DNA of 64,000 nt from Nocardioides sp. Root682 (lineage in GTDB: Bacteria > Actinomycetota > Actinomycetes > Propionibacteriales > Nocardioidaceae), in the NCBI RefSeq assembly GCF_001427795.1, contig NZ_LMHJ01000003.1, forward strand, positions 6,997 to 70,996, written 5' to 3'. Below are positions 17,060 to 25,734 of this stretch, piece by piece. Below the pieces are notes generated by a model. The model searched no databases. It was not told the DNA's origin and worked only from the letters and a program-made list of their open reading frames with translations. The number at the start of each line of letters is the position of its first letter. Within the stretch, counting starts at the first letter, position 1. A program made the position numbers and the translations under genes.

Positions 17060-18010
17060 ATGAGGATCGGATACTTCCTCTCGTGTGAGGAGTACGGACC
17101 CGAGCAGCTGATCGAGCAGGCGATTGCCGCTGAGGCAGCGGGTTTCGCGGGCCTCTGGATCAGCGACCACCTGCATCCCTGGAACGACGAGCAGGGACAG
17201 AGCCCGATGGTCTGGCCGATGATCGGGGCCATCGCACAGGCCGTCTCGCTCCCGATCATGACGGCGGTGACCTGCCCGATCGGTCGCCAGAGCCCGCTCC
17301 TGGTGGCCCAGGCCGCGGCGACCTGCGCCATCCTCAACCCCGGCTTCACGCTGGGGGTGGGGACCGGCGAGGCCCTCAACGAGCACGTCACCGGAGCCCC
17401 GTGGCCGTCCTTCGACATCCGGCTCGAGATGCTGGTGGAGGCCGTCGAGCTGATTCGGGAGCTGTGGACCGGGAAGACGGTCAACCACCGCGGCCGCCAC
17501 TTCACCGTCGACGACGCGCGCATCTACACGCTGCCCGACTCCCCGCCGGAGATCTGGATGTCGGGCTTCGGCGAGGTCGCGACGCGGTCCGCGGCAACGA
17601 TCGCCGACGGCTACGTCGGAGTCGCTCCGGACGCTGACCTGGTCGGTACCTTCAAGCACCTCTCGGGCGGGAAGCCCGCGGCCGGTGGCCTGAAGGTGGC
17701 CTACGCGCCCACCGCGGACGAAGGTGTGGAGCACGCCCACCGGCTCTGGTCGACCAGTGGCCTGCCGGGCGAGCTGGGTCAGGTGCTGCCGTCACCGCGG
17801 CACTTCGAGCAGGCGGCCCAGCTGGTCACGAAGGACGCGACCAGGGCGAGCGTGACCGCGGGGTGCGCACCGGCCGAGCACGTCGCCGCCGTACGGAAGT
17901 ACGCCGAGGCCGGCTACGACCAGGTGTACGTCGCCAACATGGGCCCGCACTACCTCGAGATGATCGAGTTCTACGGCGAACAGGTCCTCCCGGGCCTGCG
18001 AGCCGACTGA
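17060..18010 (+). CDS. LLM-class F420-dependent oxidoreductase
   Basis: A 316-residue luciferase-like TIM barrel of the F420-dependent group related to glucose-6-phosphate dehydrogenase (FGD-like). It has GLWISDHLHPW near residue 37, LGVGTGEALNEHVTG near 106 and the typical PPEIWMSGFG segment. It transfers hydride to or from coenzyme F420; the substrate is not identifiable. The ribosome site AAAGGGTGAGG precedes the ATG. It is followed after 11 bases by the topoisomerase gene, so the two may be co-transcribed. Confidence 0.85.
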   Translation: MRIGYFLSCEEYGPEQLIEQAIAAEAAGFAGLWISDHLHPWNDEQGQSPMVWPMIGAIAQAVSLPIMTAVTCPIGRQSPLLVAQAAATCAILNPGFTLGVGTGEALNEHVTGAPWPSFDIRLEMLVEAVELIRELWTGKTVNHRGRHFTVDDARIYTLPDSPPEIWMSGFGEVATRSAATIADGYVGVAPDADLVGTFKHLSGGKPAAGGLKVAYAPTADEGVEHAHRLWSTSGLPGELGQVLPSPRHFEQAAQLVTKDATRASVTAGCAPAEHVAAVRKYAEAGYDQVYVANMGPHYLEMIEFYGEQVLPGLRAD

Positions 18011-18021
18011 GCCCGGGCGCG

Positions 18022-19008
18022 ATGCGATTGCGGACTGTCTCGTGCCAGGAGCCCGGCTGGCGCAGGATCAGGCACGGGCGAGGGTTCCGGTACGTCGATG
18101 CGCAGGGCGAGGCGCTGTCGGAGGCGGACGTCGACCGGATCCGTGGTCTCGTCATCCCGCCCGCGTGGACCGAGGTCTGGATCTGTCCGCACCCCCGTGG
18201 CCACCTGCAGGCGGTCGGCACCGACGACGCCGGACGGCGCCAGTACCTCTATCACCCGCACTGGCGCGAGCAGCGCGACCTGGAGAAGTTCGAGCGGGTC
18301 CACCAGCTGGCCAGGACGCTGCCGGGACTGCGACGCAAGCTCCGCCGCCAGCTGCTCGCCCCGTCGGGCGACGACGAGGTCGAGCGTCGCCGGATCCTGG
18401 CCGTCGGTGTCCGGCTGATCGACCTGGGCTGCTTCCGCCCGGGCTCGGACGAGTCAGCGGACGAGTTCGGCAGCCGAGGACTGACCACGCTGGAGCGACG
18501 TCACCTGCGTCGGGAGAAGGACCGTCTGGTGTTCCGCTTCGCGGGAAAGGCCGGCATCGAGCACGAGGTGACCATCGACGACCCTGCCGTCATGGCTGCG
18601 CTGGAGGCGGCGAGGAGGCGCCCGGCCGGCGCCCGGCTGCTGGCGTCGAAGGTCGGCTCGCGGTGGCAGCCGGTCACCGCGGACGAGCTGAACGGGTACA
18701 TCCGCGCCCTCACCGGGCTCGACATGACCGCGAAGGACTTCCGCACCTGGCACGCAACCATCACCGCTGCCGTCGTACTCGCGCAGCCACCGCTGCCGAC
18801 GTCGAGGACCGGGCGCGCCAAAAGGGTCCGTGAGGCCGTGGCGGAGGCGGCGGAGCTGCTGGGGAACACCCCGACGGTCGCGCGCTCGTCGTACGTCGAT
18901 CCGCGGGTCATCGACCTGTTCGACTCAGGAACCGTGCTGGACCCGGTCCCTGGCGGACCGGACGCGCTGGACCGCGCGGTGGCCCGGCTGATCGAGGAGC
19001 ATGCTTGA
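18022..19008 (+). CDS. DNA topoisomerase IB (eukaryotic-like, poxvirus type)
   Basis: A 328-residue type IB topoisomerase that relaxes supercoils through a 3'-phosphotyrosyl intermediate. The N-terminal domain contains GRGFRYVD and LVIPPAWTEVWICPHPRGHLQAVG. The catalytic domain contains the AKDFRTWHAT segment (active His region), and the likely nucleophile is the tyrosine in ARSSYVDPRVIDLF. Length matches bacterial homologues. The ATG at 18022 is selected because residues upstream do not belong to the family. Confidence 0.88.
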   Translation: MRLRTVSCQEPGWRRIRHGRGFRYVDAQGEALSEADVDRIRGLVIPPAWTEVWICPHPRGHLQAVGTDDAGRRQYLYHPHWREQRDLEKFERVHQLARTLPGLRRKLRRQLLAPSGDDEVERRRILAVGVRLIDLGCFRPGSDESADEFGSRGLTTLERRHLRREKDRLVFRFAGKAGIEHEVTIDDPAVMAALEAARRRPAGARLLASKVGSRWQPVTADELNGYIRALTGLDMTAKDFRTWHATITAAVVLAQPPLPTSRTGRAKRVREAVAEAAELLGNTPTVARSSYVDPRVIDLFDSGTVLDPVPGGPDALDRAVARLIEEHA

Positions 19009-19027
19009 GGTCGCTTCTGGGTGCGGA

Positions 19028-19519
19028 TCAGCGGTAGTTGGTGAACTGCACCGCGAACTCGAGGTCCTGCGACTTCACCAGCTGCTGCACGGCCTGGAGG
19101 TCGTCGCGCTTCTTGGAGGAGATGCGCAGCTCGTCGCCCTGGATCTGCGCCTTGACACCCTTGGGGCCCTCGTCGCGGATCAGCTTGGAGATCTTCTTGG
19201 CGTCCTCGGAGGTGATGCCCTCCTTGAGCACGATGTCGATCTTCGACTGCTGGCCCGACGCGCGCGGCTCCGAGGCGTCGAGGATCTTCAGCGACTGGTC
19301 GCGCTTGATCAGCTTGTCCTGGAAGACGCTGAGGACGGCGCTGGCGCGGTCGTCGGCGGACGCGGTGATCTCGATCGCGTGCTCGCCCTTCCACTCGATC
19401 GTGGCGCCCGTGCCCTTGAAGTCGAAGCGGGTGGAGATCTCGCGGGCGGCCTGCCCGAGAGCGTTGTCGACCTCCTGGCGGTCGATCTTGCTGACGATGT
19501 CGAAGGAGGAGTCGGCCAT
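19028..19519 (-). CDS. yajQ: YajQ family nucleotide-binding protein (UPF0234)
   Basis: A 163-residue protein with the YajQ pattern [17 protein letters not shown] at the N-terminus and [29 protein letters not shown] in the second half. Family members bind nucleotides, including cyclic-di-GMP in some species. The ATG at 19519 has AGGTG 6 bases away; a GTG at 19528 would add three residues but lacks a ribosome site. It is convergent with topoisomerase IB. Confidence 0.9.
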   Translation of the reverse strand: MADSSFDIVSKIDRQEVDNALGQAAREISTRFDFKGTGATIEWKGEHAIEITASADDRASAVLSVFQDKLIKRDQSLKILDASEPRASGQQSKIDIVLKEGITSEDAKKISKLIRDEGPKGVKAQIQGDELRISSKKRDDLQAVQQLVKSQDLEFAVQFTNYR

Positions 19520-19649
19520 GGTTGTCACCTAGCTGGGTTGTCGATGCGGTTTCGTCGGACGGCGCGTGCTGCGCTATTCTTTCTCGTCGTTGAAGACCAT
19601 CCAACACAGGGCTGTTCCATAGGCGTGGAACGGGGTCGACAACAAGCCA

Positions 19650-19731
19650 GGCAGATTGCCCGAGCGGCCAAAGGGAGCTGACTGTAAATCAGCCGGCAAC
19701 GCCTACGTAGGTTCGAATCCTGCATCTGCCA
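19650..19731 (+). tRNA. tRNA-Tyr (GTA)
   Basis: 82 bases. Acceptor GGCAGAT pairs with ATCTGCC, discriminator A. The D stem is CCC/GGG and the anticodon stem is GCTGA/TCAGC around CTGTAAA (anticodon GTA). It has a long variable arm as expected for bacterial tRNA-Tyr and a T loop TTCGAAT. CCA is not encoded. TATTCT at 19575-19580 is a possible -10. Confidence 0.95.
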
Positions 19732-19747
19732 CGGCAAGAGTGCGAAG

Positions 19748-19776
19748 CCCGGCCCCCTGCAAGGGGGGCCGGGTTT
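19748..19776 (+). terminator. Intrinsic terminator after tRNA-Tyr
   Basis: Ten-bp stem CCCGGCCCCC/GGGGGCCGGG (19748-19757 with 19764-19773) with a short loop, followed by TTT. Confidence 0.8.
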
Positions 19777-19811
19777 CGTCGTTCCCGCAAACACCCGGGT
19801 GACGTGTGGTC

Positions 19812-19857
19812 TAGCGTTCGGCGTGGGGAGGGTCCCTTCGCGACCCTGGAGTGCACC
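19812..19857 (+). promoter_or_regulatory. Promoter and leader hairpin, copy 1
   Basis: GTCTAGCGTTCG contains TAGCGT (19812-19817) as a candidate -10. A hairpin AGGGTC/GACCCT (19829-19834 with 19842-19847) is followed at once by the GGAG ribosome site. The same order recurs before the downstream paralog. Confidence 0.5.
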
Positions 19858-20709
19858 ATGCCCGTGACGTCCCCTGCCCCGCGTGCCCCTGGCTCGCGCC
19901 GTCTGCCCCTGATCGTCGGGCTGCTGACCATGTTGCTTCTCGCCTTCGGGCTGACGGGGGCCACGGCGACCTCAGGTACGACGGGGGTGGCGATCACTCC
20001 GTTGACGCCGGTCAGGACCATCACGGCCGGGGTGTCGGTCGCTGCCGGCAAGACCTGGGCCTTCGTGGCGACGGGCGGTACGACGACGGTGCCCACCAAC
20101 GCGCTGGTGGTCGAGCTGGCGATCACCGTCAAGGGCACGAAGGCGGGGACCTTGTCCTTCGCTCCGCTGGGTGAGCCGGGCAACGGGTCGCCGTCGACGG
20201 TGTCCTGGGCTGCGGGTGGGTCGGGTGCGGGCACGGTGAAGGTCAACGTCGGTAACTCGAACAAGGTCGTGGTGACGAACTCGAGCCTTGCTGCGGCGAC
20301 GGTGGGGGTGAAGATCACCGGGTACGCTACACTGGTCACGGCTGCGGGGATCAGCGGGGTCGGCGGGGCCGACGGAACGGTGCTGACGAACCAGGGCAAC
20401 GGCACGGTCGGCTGGGAGCCGGTGCCTCAGGCTGTCAGGGTCTATGTCGCCCAGGCCGGGTACTCGATCTTCGGCCCGGTCACCTCCTCACGGGACAGCC
20501 TGGGGGTCTATCGCGTCAACTTCGGTCGCTTGCTCGCCACCTGCACGGTCACTGCGATGCCGGGTTCCTATGCCAACGGATCCTGGAACGTCCTCGCTCA
20601 TCTGTCGGTCACCTCGTCTCCTGGCAGTTCGATCGTGACGGTGTTGTCCCACCGCACCGACACTGCGCAACCGGTCGACACCGGGTTCTTCCTGACGGTG
20701 ACCTGTTGA
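19858..20709 (+). CDS. Secreted beta-domain protein, tandem paralog 1
   Basis: 283 residues. After a basic, proline-rich N-terminus comes one hydrophobic segment (LPLIVGLLTMLLLAFGLTGATA, about 17-38), consistent with a signal peptide. Residues about 40-160 (ITPLTPVRT ... VPTNALVVELAITV ... VGVKITGYATLV) follow the spacing of the repeated extracellular beta-sandwich domain common in actinobacterial secreted proteins, with a glycine/serine/threonine-rich linker. The last 90 residues carry a conserved cysteine pair (LATCTVTAMPGSY and the terminal TVTC). Its function is unknown. It is strongly similar to the next gene, including the leader, so this is a recent tandem duplication. Confidence 0.7.
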   Translation: MPVTSPAPRAPGSRRLPLIVGLLTMLLLAFGLTGATATSGTTGVAITPLTPVRTITAGVSVAAGKTWAFVATGGTTTVPTNALVVELAITVKGTKAGTLSFAPLGEPGNGSPSTVSWAAGGSGAGTVKVNVGNSNKVVVTNSSLAAATVGVKITGYATLVTAAGISGVGGADGTVLTNQGNGTVGWEPVPQAVRVYVAQAGYSIFGPVTSSRDSLGVYRVNFGRLLATCTVTAMPGSYANGSWNVLAHLSVTSSPGSSIVTVLSHRTDTAQPVDTGFFLTVTC

Positions 20710-20806
20710 GTTGCGGCGGGGCGCTGTGGAAGGTGCCGGGCCTGCGAACGGGCACCGCTCCTGGAAATGGTTCGTTGTGACCATGTGCGGGTGCTGGATC
20801 GCCGTC

Positions 20807-20849
20807 TAGCGTTCGTGATGGGGAGGGTCCACCTGACCCTGGAGTGATC
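20807..20849 (+). promoter_or_regulatory. Promoter and leader hairpin, copy 2
   Basis: TAGCGT at 20807-20812 lies within the same GTCTAGCGTTCG string as copy 1. A hairpin AGGGTC/GACCCT (20824-20829 with 20835-20840) abuts the GGAG ribosome site. Confidence 0.5.
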
Positions 20850-21719
20850 ATGCCCGTGCCTGCCCGTCCTTCTCCGACGACCAGCCCGCGGCGTCTGCCG
20901 CTGGTCGTCGGCGCGCTGACGCTGCTGCTGCTCGCCTTCGGCCTGACCGGGGCAACCGCGACCTCCGGCACGACCGGGGTGGCCATCACACCCTTGACGC
21001 CGGTGAAGGTGATCTCCACCGCGGCGGCGGTCTCCGCAGGCAAGACGTTCACGTTCGTGGCGAGCGGCGGTACGACGACGGTGCCCACCAACGCACTTGT
21101 CGTCGAGCTTGCCGTCACGGTGAAGGGTACGAAGGCGGGCACGGTGTCCTTCGCTCCGCTCGGGGAGCCGGGGAACGGATCGCCGACGACCGTGTCCTGG
21201 GCCGCTGGCGGGTCCGGCGCCGGGACGGTGCGCGTCAACCTCGGTAACTCGAACAAGGTCGTGGCGACGAACTCGAGCCTCGCCGCAGCGACGCTGGGGG
21301 TGAAGATCACCGGGTACTCCACACTCGTCACTGCTGCCGGGATCAGTGGCACAGGAGGTGGTGACGGCCAGGTGCTGACCAACCAGGGGAACGGCACGGT
21401 CGCCTGGGAATCACTTCCGGCGCCTGCGCCCGTACCCGTGGTGCTCAAGGCCCATGTCACCGACGCTGGCACGCTGAGCTTTGGCGCGGTTTCCTCGTCG
21501 CTGGACGGCCCCGGCTTCTACCGCGTCAACTTCGGCCGCCCTCTAGCCTCGTGTGCAGTGACCGGAACGCCTGGCGGTTACAACGGCGGATCCTGGAACG
21601 GCAACGCGATCGTCGCGGTCTTCACTTCGTCCGGAAGTCCGGTCGCCACCGTCGTCGTCCGCCGCGGCGACAATGGCACCGCGATCAACACCGGCTTCTT
21701 CCTGACGGTGATCTGCTGA
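20850..21719 (+). CDS. Secreted beta-domain protein, tandem paralog 2
   Basis: 289 residues with the same design as the upstream paralog: signal segment LPLVVGALTLLLLAFGLTGATA, a beta domain with many identical runs (GTTGVAITPLTPV, TTTVPTNALVVEL, FAPLGEPGNGSP, WAAGGSGAGTV), then a C-terminal module ending NTGFFLTVIC with the conserved cysteine pair. The middle linker (SLPAPAPVPVVLKAH) is where the copies differ most. The ATG at 20850 follows GGAG. The role is unknown; an extracellular surface protein is the best guess. Confidence 0.7.
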   Translation: MPVPARPSPTTSPRRLPLVVGALTLLLLAFGLTGATATSGTTGVAITPLTPVKVISTAAAVSAGKTFTFVASGGTTTVPTNALVVELAVTVKGTKAGTVSFAPLGEPGNGSPTTVSWAAGGSGAGTVRVNLGNSNKVVATNSSLAAATLGVKITGYSTLVTAAGISGTGGGDGQVLTNQGNGTVAWESLPAPAPVPVVLKAHVTDAGTLSFGAVSSSLDGPGFYRVNFGRPLASCAVTGTPGGYNGGSWNGNAIVAVFTSSGSPVATVVVRRGDNGTAINTGFFLTVIC

Positions 21720-21816
21720 GTTCCGGTCAACCGGTCTGCTCCTGTCACAGCGCTGCCCCCGTCGGTGTCTGGTGGGTGATCGGGCGCCGTACGAGCGCCC
21801 CTCGTCAGGAGCAGAC

Positions 21817-22203
21817 ATGGATCTCGCGTTGTGGATCGTCGCCGGAGTCTTCGGTACGGCGTACGTGGTCGGTGGCGTCGTCAAGGTGGTGCTCGGCAGG
21901 GACCGGTTCGCCGGGCTGGGGGACAGCGCCGCGTGGGCGAGCGAATTCCCGCCGGCCACGTTCAAGGTCATCGGCGTGATCGAGGCGCTCGGCGGGCTGG
22001 GAATGGTCCTGCCCGGCGCGCTCGACATCGCCCCTGTCCTCGTACCGATCGCCGCCTCGGGGATGGCGCTCTACATGTCGGGTGCGGCCACCACCCGACT
22101 CCGCCGGGCGGAGTACGGCGCGCTGGTCGGCGACCTGGTGTTCATGGCCGCCTGCCTGTTCGTGGCGTGGGGCCGCTTCGGCCCCGAGCAGTGGGGTTGG
22201 TGA
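21817..22203 (+). CDS. DoxX family membrane protein
   Basis: A 128-residue protein with four predicted helices and the DoxX-like pattern FGTAYVVGGVVKVVLGRDRFAGLGDSAAWASEFP, then FKVIGVIEALGGLGMVLPG. DoxX-like proteins occur in quinone- or thiol-linked membrane redox systems, but the role here is not evident. AGGAG precedes the ATG at 21817 by 6 bases. Confidence 0.75.
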   Translation: MDLALWIVAGVFGTAYVVGGVVKVVLGRDRFAGLGDSAAWASEFPPATFKVIGVIEALGGLGMVLPGALDIAPVLVPIAASGMALYMSGAATTRLRRAEYGALVGDLVFMAACLFVAWGRFGPEQWGW

Positions 22204-22206
22204 CGC

Positions 22207-23484
22207 TCAGCCCTGGGCGGCGGCGGAGGTGGACCCCCAGACGTGGGGACTCTCCAACGCAACCAGGCGCCAGGGCAGGTTGGTCGAGGTCGAGAACGTT
22301 GCGGAGACGGCACCGCTCGCGCTGGCCCTCACGATCCGGGCCGTGGTCCAGCCGGACGCCTTCTTCACCTGTACGGCGACCCGGGCGTTCGACCAGCCGA
22401 TGAACTTGCCGCCCTCGTAGATGGTCCAGCGCTTCACCACACCCTTGACCGCGGTACGGCCCGAGGACCGGGTGACGGAGCTGGCGCGGGAACGCGAGCC
22501 CCACTTGATCATGACCTCGTCGACGGCCACGCCCGAGGTGTGGCACTCCATGACCACGTTGTGCAGACCCGGTTCGACGTTGGCGTGGTAGATCCGCATC
22601 TGTCCGCTGCTCTGGTTCTCCCGCAGGTCGGCGTCGTCGGCGATGCCATCGCGGGATCGCTTGTTCTCGACCCACAGGTTGCAGAAGCTCAGGGCCTCGC
22701 CATCCGTGCGCGATGCCGCCCAGGTGACCGGTGCGAAGTCCTGGTTGACCGCGATCCGTTCCGGCACTGCGTCGATGCGCAGTGTCTTCGAGAGCGGGAT
22801 CGGGGGAGACGCAAGGGTCGAGGGCCACGCGCGCGAGCTCCCCAGGGTGACCAGTCGCCAGGACCAGTTGCTCGTGGTCGAGAAGGTCGCCTTCACGGCG
22901 CCACCGGCCCCCGAGGTGACGATGCGCGCCGTCGTCCAGCCCGACGGCTTCTTCACCTGTACGGCGACGCGCGCGTTCGCCCAGCCGCGGAAGACGAGGT
23001 CCGCGGGGTCCCAGACCTTCGCCACACCCTTGACCGTGGTGCCGCCGGACCCGCGACTCACTGAACGCACGCCAGCACGCGAGCCGTACTTGATGACGAT
23101 GTCGTACGCCGCGGGGTAGTTGTCGAGGACGGTGGACTGGGGCCGCGTGCAACGGACGACGGGCCGGTACGCCCCGGGATGCCGGACGCCACCTCCGTAG
23201 TAGTTGAAGACGCCGCTCAGGTGACCGACGCTGACGCTGGCGCCGAGGTAGTGGTACTCGCCGGACGCGCGGCTCTGGAAGTACAGGTCACAGGTCCGGT
23301 CCTGGACGTCGAGGCCGGAGAAGCTCCAGGTCACCCACTCGTAGGCGTGAGCCATCACGATTCGTCGCGGGGTGACCTCGAGGGTCACGCCCTCACGGGC
23401 ACTGACCGGCTCGGCCGACGAGGTGACCGGGTGGACCGTCGCGGCCAGGGCGAGGGCCAGCACAGCAAGGACAAGGCGCTTCAT
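22207..23484 (-). CDS. Secreted protein built of two tandem ~195-residue units, unknown
   Basis: 425 residues with a signal peptide (MKRLVLAVLALALAATVHPV, cleavage near SSAEP). Unit 1 (about 30-227) and unit 2 (about 233-425) share the pattern of an N-terminal part with a cysteine pair (CDLYF...VVRCTR; CNLWV...VMECHT), then GSR-x-SV-R-SG-T-VKGV-K-W, then F-GW-NARVAVQVKK-SGWTTARIV, then ATFST-N-WRLV-L. The duplicate halves indicate internal duplication of an extracellular beta-rich domain. No catalytic motif is seen. ATG 23484 is chosen for the signal peptide. Its 3' end abuts the convergent DoxX gene. Confidence 0.7.
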   Translation of the reverse strand: MKRLVLAVLALALAATVHPVTSSAEPVSAREGVTLEVTPRRIVMAHAYEWVTWSFSGLDVQDRTCDLYFQSRASGEYHYLGASVSVGHLSGVFNYYGGGVRHPGAYRPVVRCTRPQSTVLDNYPAAYDIVIKYGSRAGVRSVSRGSGGTTVKGVAKVWDPADLVFRGWANARVAVQVKKPSGWTTARIVTSGAGGAVKATFSTTSNWSWRLVTLGSSRAWPSTLASPPIPLSKTLRIDAVPERIAVNQDFAPVTWAASRTDGEALSFCNLWVENKRSRDGIADDADLRENQSSGQMRIYHANVEPGLHNVVMECHTSGVAVDEVMIKWGSRSRASSVTRSSGRTAVKGVVKRWTIYEGGKFIGWSNARVAVQVKKASGWTTARIVRASASGAVSATFSTSTNLPWRLVALESPHVWGSTSAAAQG

Positions 23485-23639
23485 CGAAGAGATCTCCCGA
23501 GACGGCGAACGTTTGGTCCGGCCATGAAACCCCATCCGCCGCCGCGGCGTGGACGAATGGGCGGACACTGGCCGACGCCCCGGAGAAGCGGCCCGAAAAG
23601 CGGTCGGCGATGCGCCGTACCCGGTGCTTGACTGGAGCC

Positions 23640-24689
23640 ATGAGCCGCGAGCTGATCCACCCGCCCAAGGCCCGTCCGGGAGACCGGATCGCCGTCCTGT
23701 CCCCGTCCTTCGCGGCGGCGGGCGCCTTCCCCGAGGTGCACGAGCAGGGCATGGTCCGGCTGCGGGAGGTGACCGGGCTCGAGCCGGTGGAGTTCCCGAC
23801 CACCCGTCAGGTCGGCGCGAGCCCCGAGGCGCGTGCGGCCGACATCAATGCCGCGTTCGCCGACCCGACGATCCGCGCGATCCACGCAGTGGTCGGCGGG
23901 ATCGACCAGATCACCGTGATCCCGCACCTCGATGCCGATCTGGCGCGCGCGGACCCGAAGCCCTTCGTGGGCTACAGCGACAACACCCACCTCCACCAGT
24001 GGTTGTGGTCGGCGGGGATCGCCAGCTTCTACGGCGGATCCACCCAGGTCCAGCTCGGTCCGGGGCCGGCCGTCGACGACATCCATGCGCTCGCGCTTCG
24101 CTCCGCGTTGCTGACGGGGGAACGGATTGAGCTCACCCGCCCGGACTGGTCGCAGGACATCGGGCTCGGGTGGGACGACCCCCTCGCCCTGAGTGAGTAC
24201 GGCGCCCGCGAGCCCAGCGAGCCGTGGGAGTGGTTCGGTCCGCAGCGGGCCGTGACCGGCCCCACCTGGGGTGGTTGCTTCGAGGTCCTTCCCCAGCTGT
24301 TCATCGCGGGGCGGTTCGACGCTGACCTGGCCGACCTGGAAGGCGGCGTGCTCCTGCTGGAGGCATCCGAGGAGCTCCTGCCGGCCCGCGAGGTGGGCTG
24401 GATCGTGCGGGCGCTGGGGGAGCGCGGCGTGCTCGCCGCGGTCGACGCCGTCCTGGTCGCACGCCCGCCGGTCTCCGACTTCGACCGGCAGCCCTCACCT
24501 GCCGAGCGGGTCAGCCTGAGGGCGGCGCAGCGCGACGCGGTGGCAGCCGAGGTGGCGCGCTACAACCCCGATGCCGTGCTGTGCGTCGGCATTCCGTTCG
24601 GCCACACCCGACCGCAGTGGATCGTGCCCCACGGCGGCCAGATGACCGTCGACGGAGCCCAGCAGCGGGTGTGGGCCGACTACGCCTGA
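23640..24689 (+). CDS. S66 family peptidase (LD-carboxypeptidase/MccF-like)
   Basis: 349 residues. It has the serine nucleophile context FVGYSDNTHLH near residue 105, the glutamate region VLLLEASEE near 242 and the histidine in GIPFGHTRPQ near 323, together the Ser-Glu-His triad of family S66. Members cut LD bonds in murein tetrapeptides or hydrolyse toxic acyl-adenylates such as microcin C. The start at 23640 is next to GGAG; an ATG at 23610 is also in frame. It ends 7 bases from convergent fbpC. Confidence 0.85.
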   Translation: MSRELIHPPKARPGDRIAVLSPSFAAAGAFPEVHEQGMVRLREVTGLEPVEFPTTRQVGASPEARAADINAAFADPTIRAIHAVVGGIDQITVIPHLDADLARADPKPFVGYSDNTHLHQWLWSAGIASFYGGSTQVQLGPGPAVDDIHALALRSALLTGERIELTRPDWSQDIGLGWDDPLALSEYGAREPSEPWEWFGPQRAVTGPTWGGCFEVLPQLFIAGRFDADLADLEGGVLLLEASEELLPAREVGWIVRALGERGVLAAVDAVLVARPPVSDFDRQPSPAERVSLRAAQRDAVAAEVARYNPDAVLCVGIPFGHTRPQWIVPHGGQMTVDGAQQRVWADYA

Positions 24690-24696
24690 GGAGCGG

Positions 24697-25734
24697 TCAG
24701 GCGGGGAACGCAACGACGTGGCCGACCACGCCGACCCGCACCCGGTCACCCGGCAACGGGACGGAGTCGGCCGGCGTACGCGCCGCGACGTGCTCGCCGG
24801 ACGCGAGCCGGACCCGGATGGTCGCGTCGTGGCCGAAGAAGCTGACGTCGAGCACCTCGCCGGGGGTGCCGTCGCCGTCGGCGGGCCGGATCTGGAGCTG
24901 CTCGGAGCGGACCGCGAACTGCGCGGCTCCTCCGGGACCGACCGGCGACTGCGTCGTCACGGTGCCGAGCGCGCACTGGCCGGCACCCGACGCATCGACC
25001 TGCCCGGGGAGCAGCGACGCGTGGCCGATGAACGAGGCGACCCGCGGATCGGCGGGCTCGAGGTAGACCGTCGTGGGCGGCGCGACCTGGAGGAACTGGC
25101 CGTCGACCATCACCGCCACCTGGTCGGCCAGTGACAGCGCTTCGCCCTGGTCGTGCGTGACCAGCACGGCGGCGGCATCGGCTGCCCGCAGGGCGCGTAC
25201 GACGGCCCGCCCGGTCTCCTCACGCAAGGACGCGTCGAGGGAGGAGAACGGTTCGTCGAGCAGGACCAGCTTCGGACGAGGAGCCAGCGCCCGGGCGAGC
25301 GCCACGCGCTGCTGCTGGCCCCCGGACAGCTCGTGCGGGAACCGGCCGGCGAGCTCGGGGGCGAGCTCGACGAGCTCGAGGGCCTCGGACACCCGGCCGT
25401 GGGCGTTGCGGCGCTCGGCGCGCGGCAAGCCGAAGGCGACGTTGCGCGCGACCGTGAGGTGCGGGAACAGCGCGCCCTCCTGCGGCACGTAGCCGAGTCC
25501 GCGTTGGCGTGCGGGCACGCTGCGCCGGCCGCCGACGACCTCGGTGCCGGCGACCGTGATGCTGCCACCGGAGGGACGGACGAAGCCGGCGACCGCACGC
25601 AGCAGGGTCGTCTTGCCGCAGCCCGACGACCCGAGGATCGAGGTCACGCCGCTGGGCACGACGAGGTCGAGGCCGTGCAGGACCGGCGCGCCGCCGTACC
25701 CGGCCTCGAGGCCACGGATCTCGAGCGCGTTCAT
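24697..25734 (-). CDS. fbpC: Iron(III) ABC transporter ATP-binding protein
   Basis: 345-residue ATPase: Walker A GSSGCGKTT near residue 37, Q-loop YVPQEGALFPHLTV, signature LSGGQQQRVALARAL near 133, Walker B LVLLDEPFSSLD and H-loop VLVTHDQGEALSLAD. The C-terminal TOBE-like extension is typical for FbpC/PotA-type importers. The ATG overlaps the permease stop by 4 bases. It is last in the minus-strand operon. Confidence 0.9.
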   Translation of the reverse strand: MNALEIRGLEAGYGGAPVLHGLDLVVPSGVTSILGSSGCGKTTLLRAVAGFVRPSGGSITVAGTEVVGGRRSVPARQRGLGYVPQEGALFPHLTVARNVAFGLPRAERRNAHGRVSEALELVELAPELAGRFPHELSGGQQQRVALARALAPRPKLVLLDEPFSSLDASLREETGRAVVRALRAADAAAVLVTHDQGEALSLADQVAVMVDGQFLQVAPPTTVYLEPADPRVASFIGHASLLPGQVDASGAGQCALGTVTTQSPVGPGGAAQFAVRSEQLQIRPADGDGTPGEVLDVSFFGHDATIRVRLASGEHVAARTPADSVPLPGDRVRVGVVGHVVAFPA

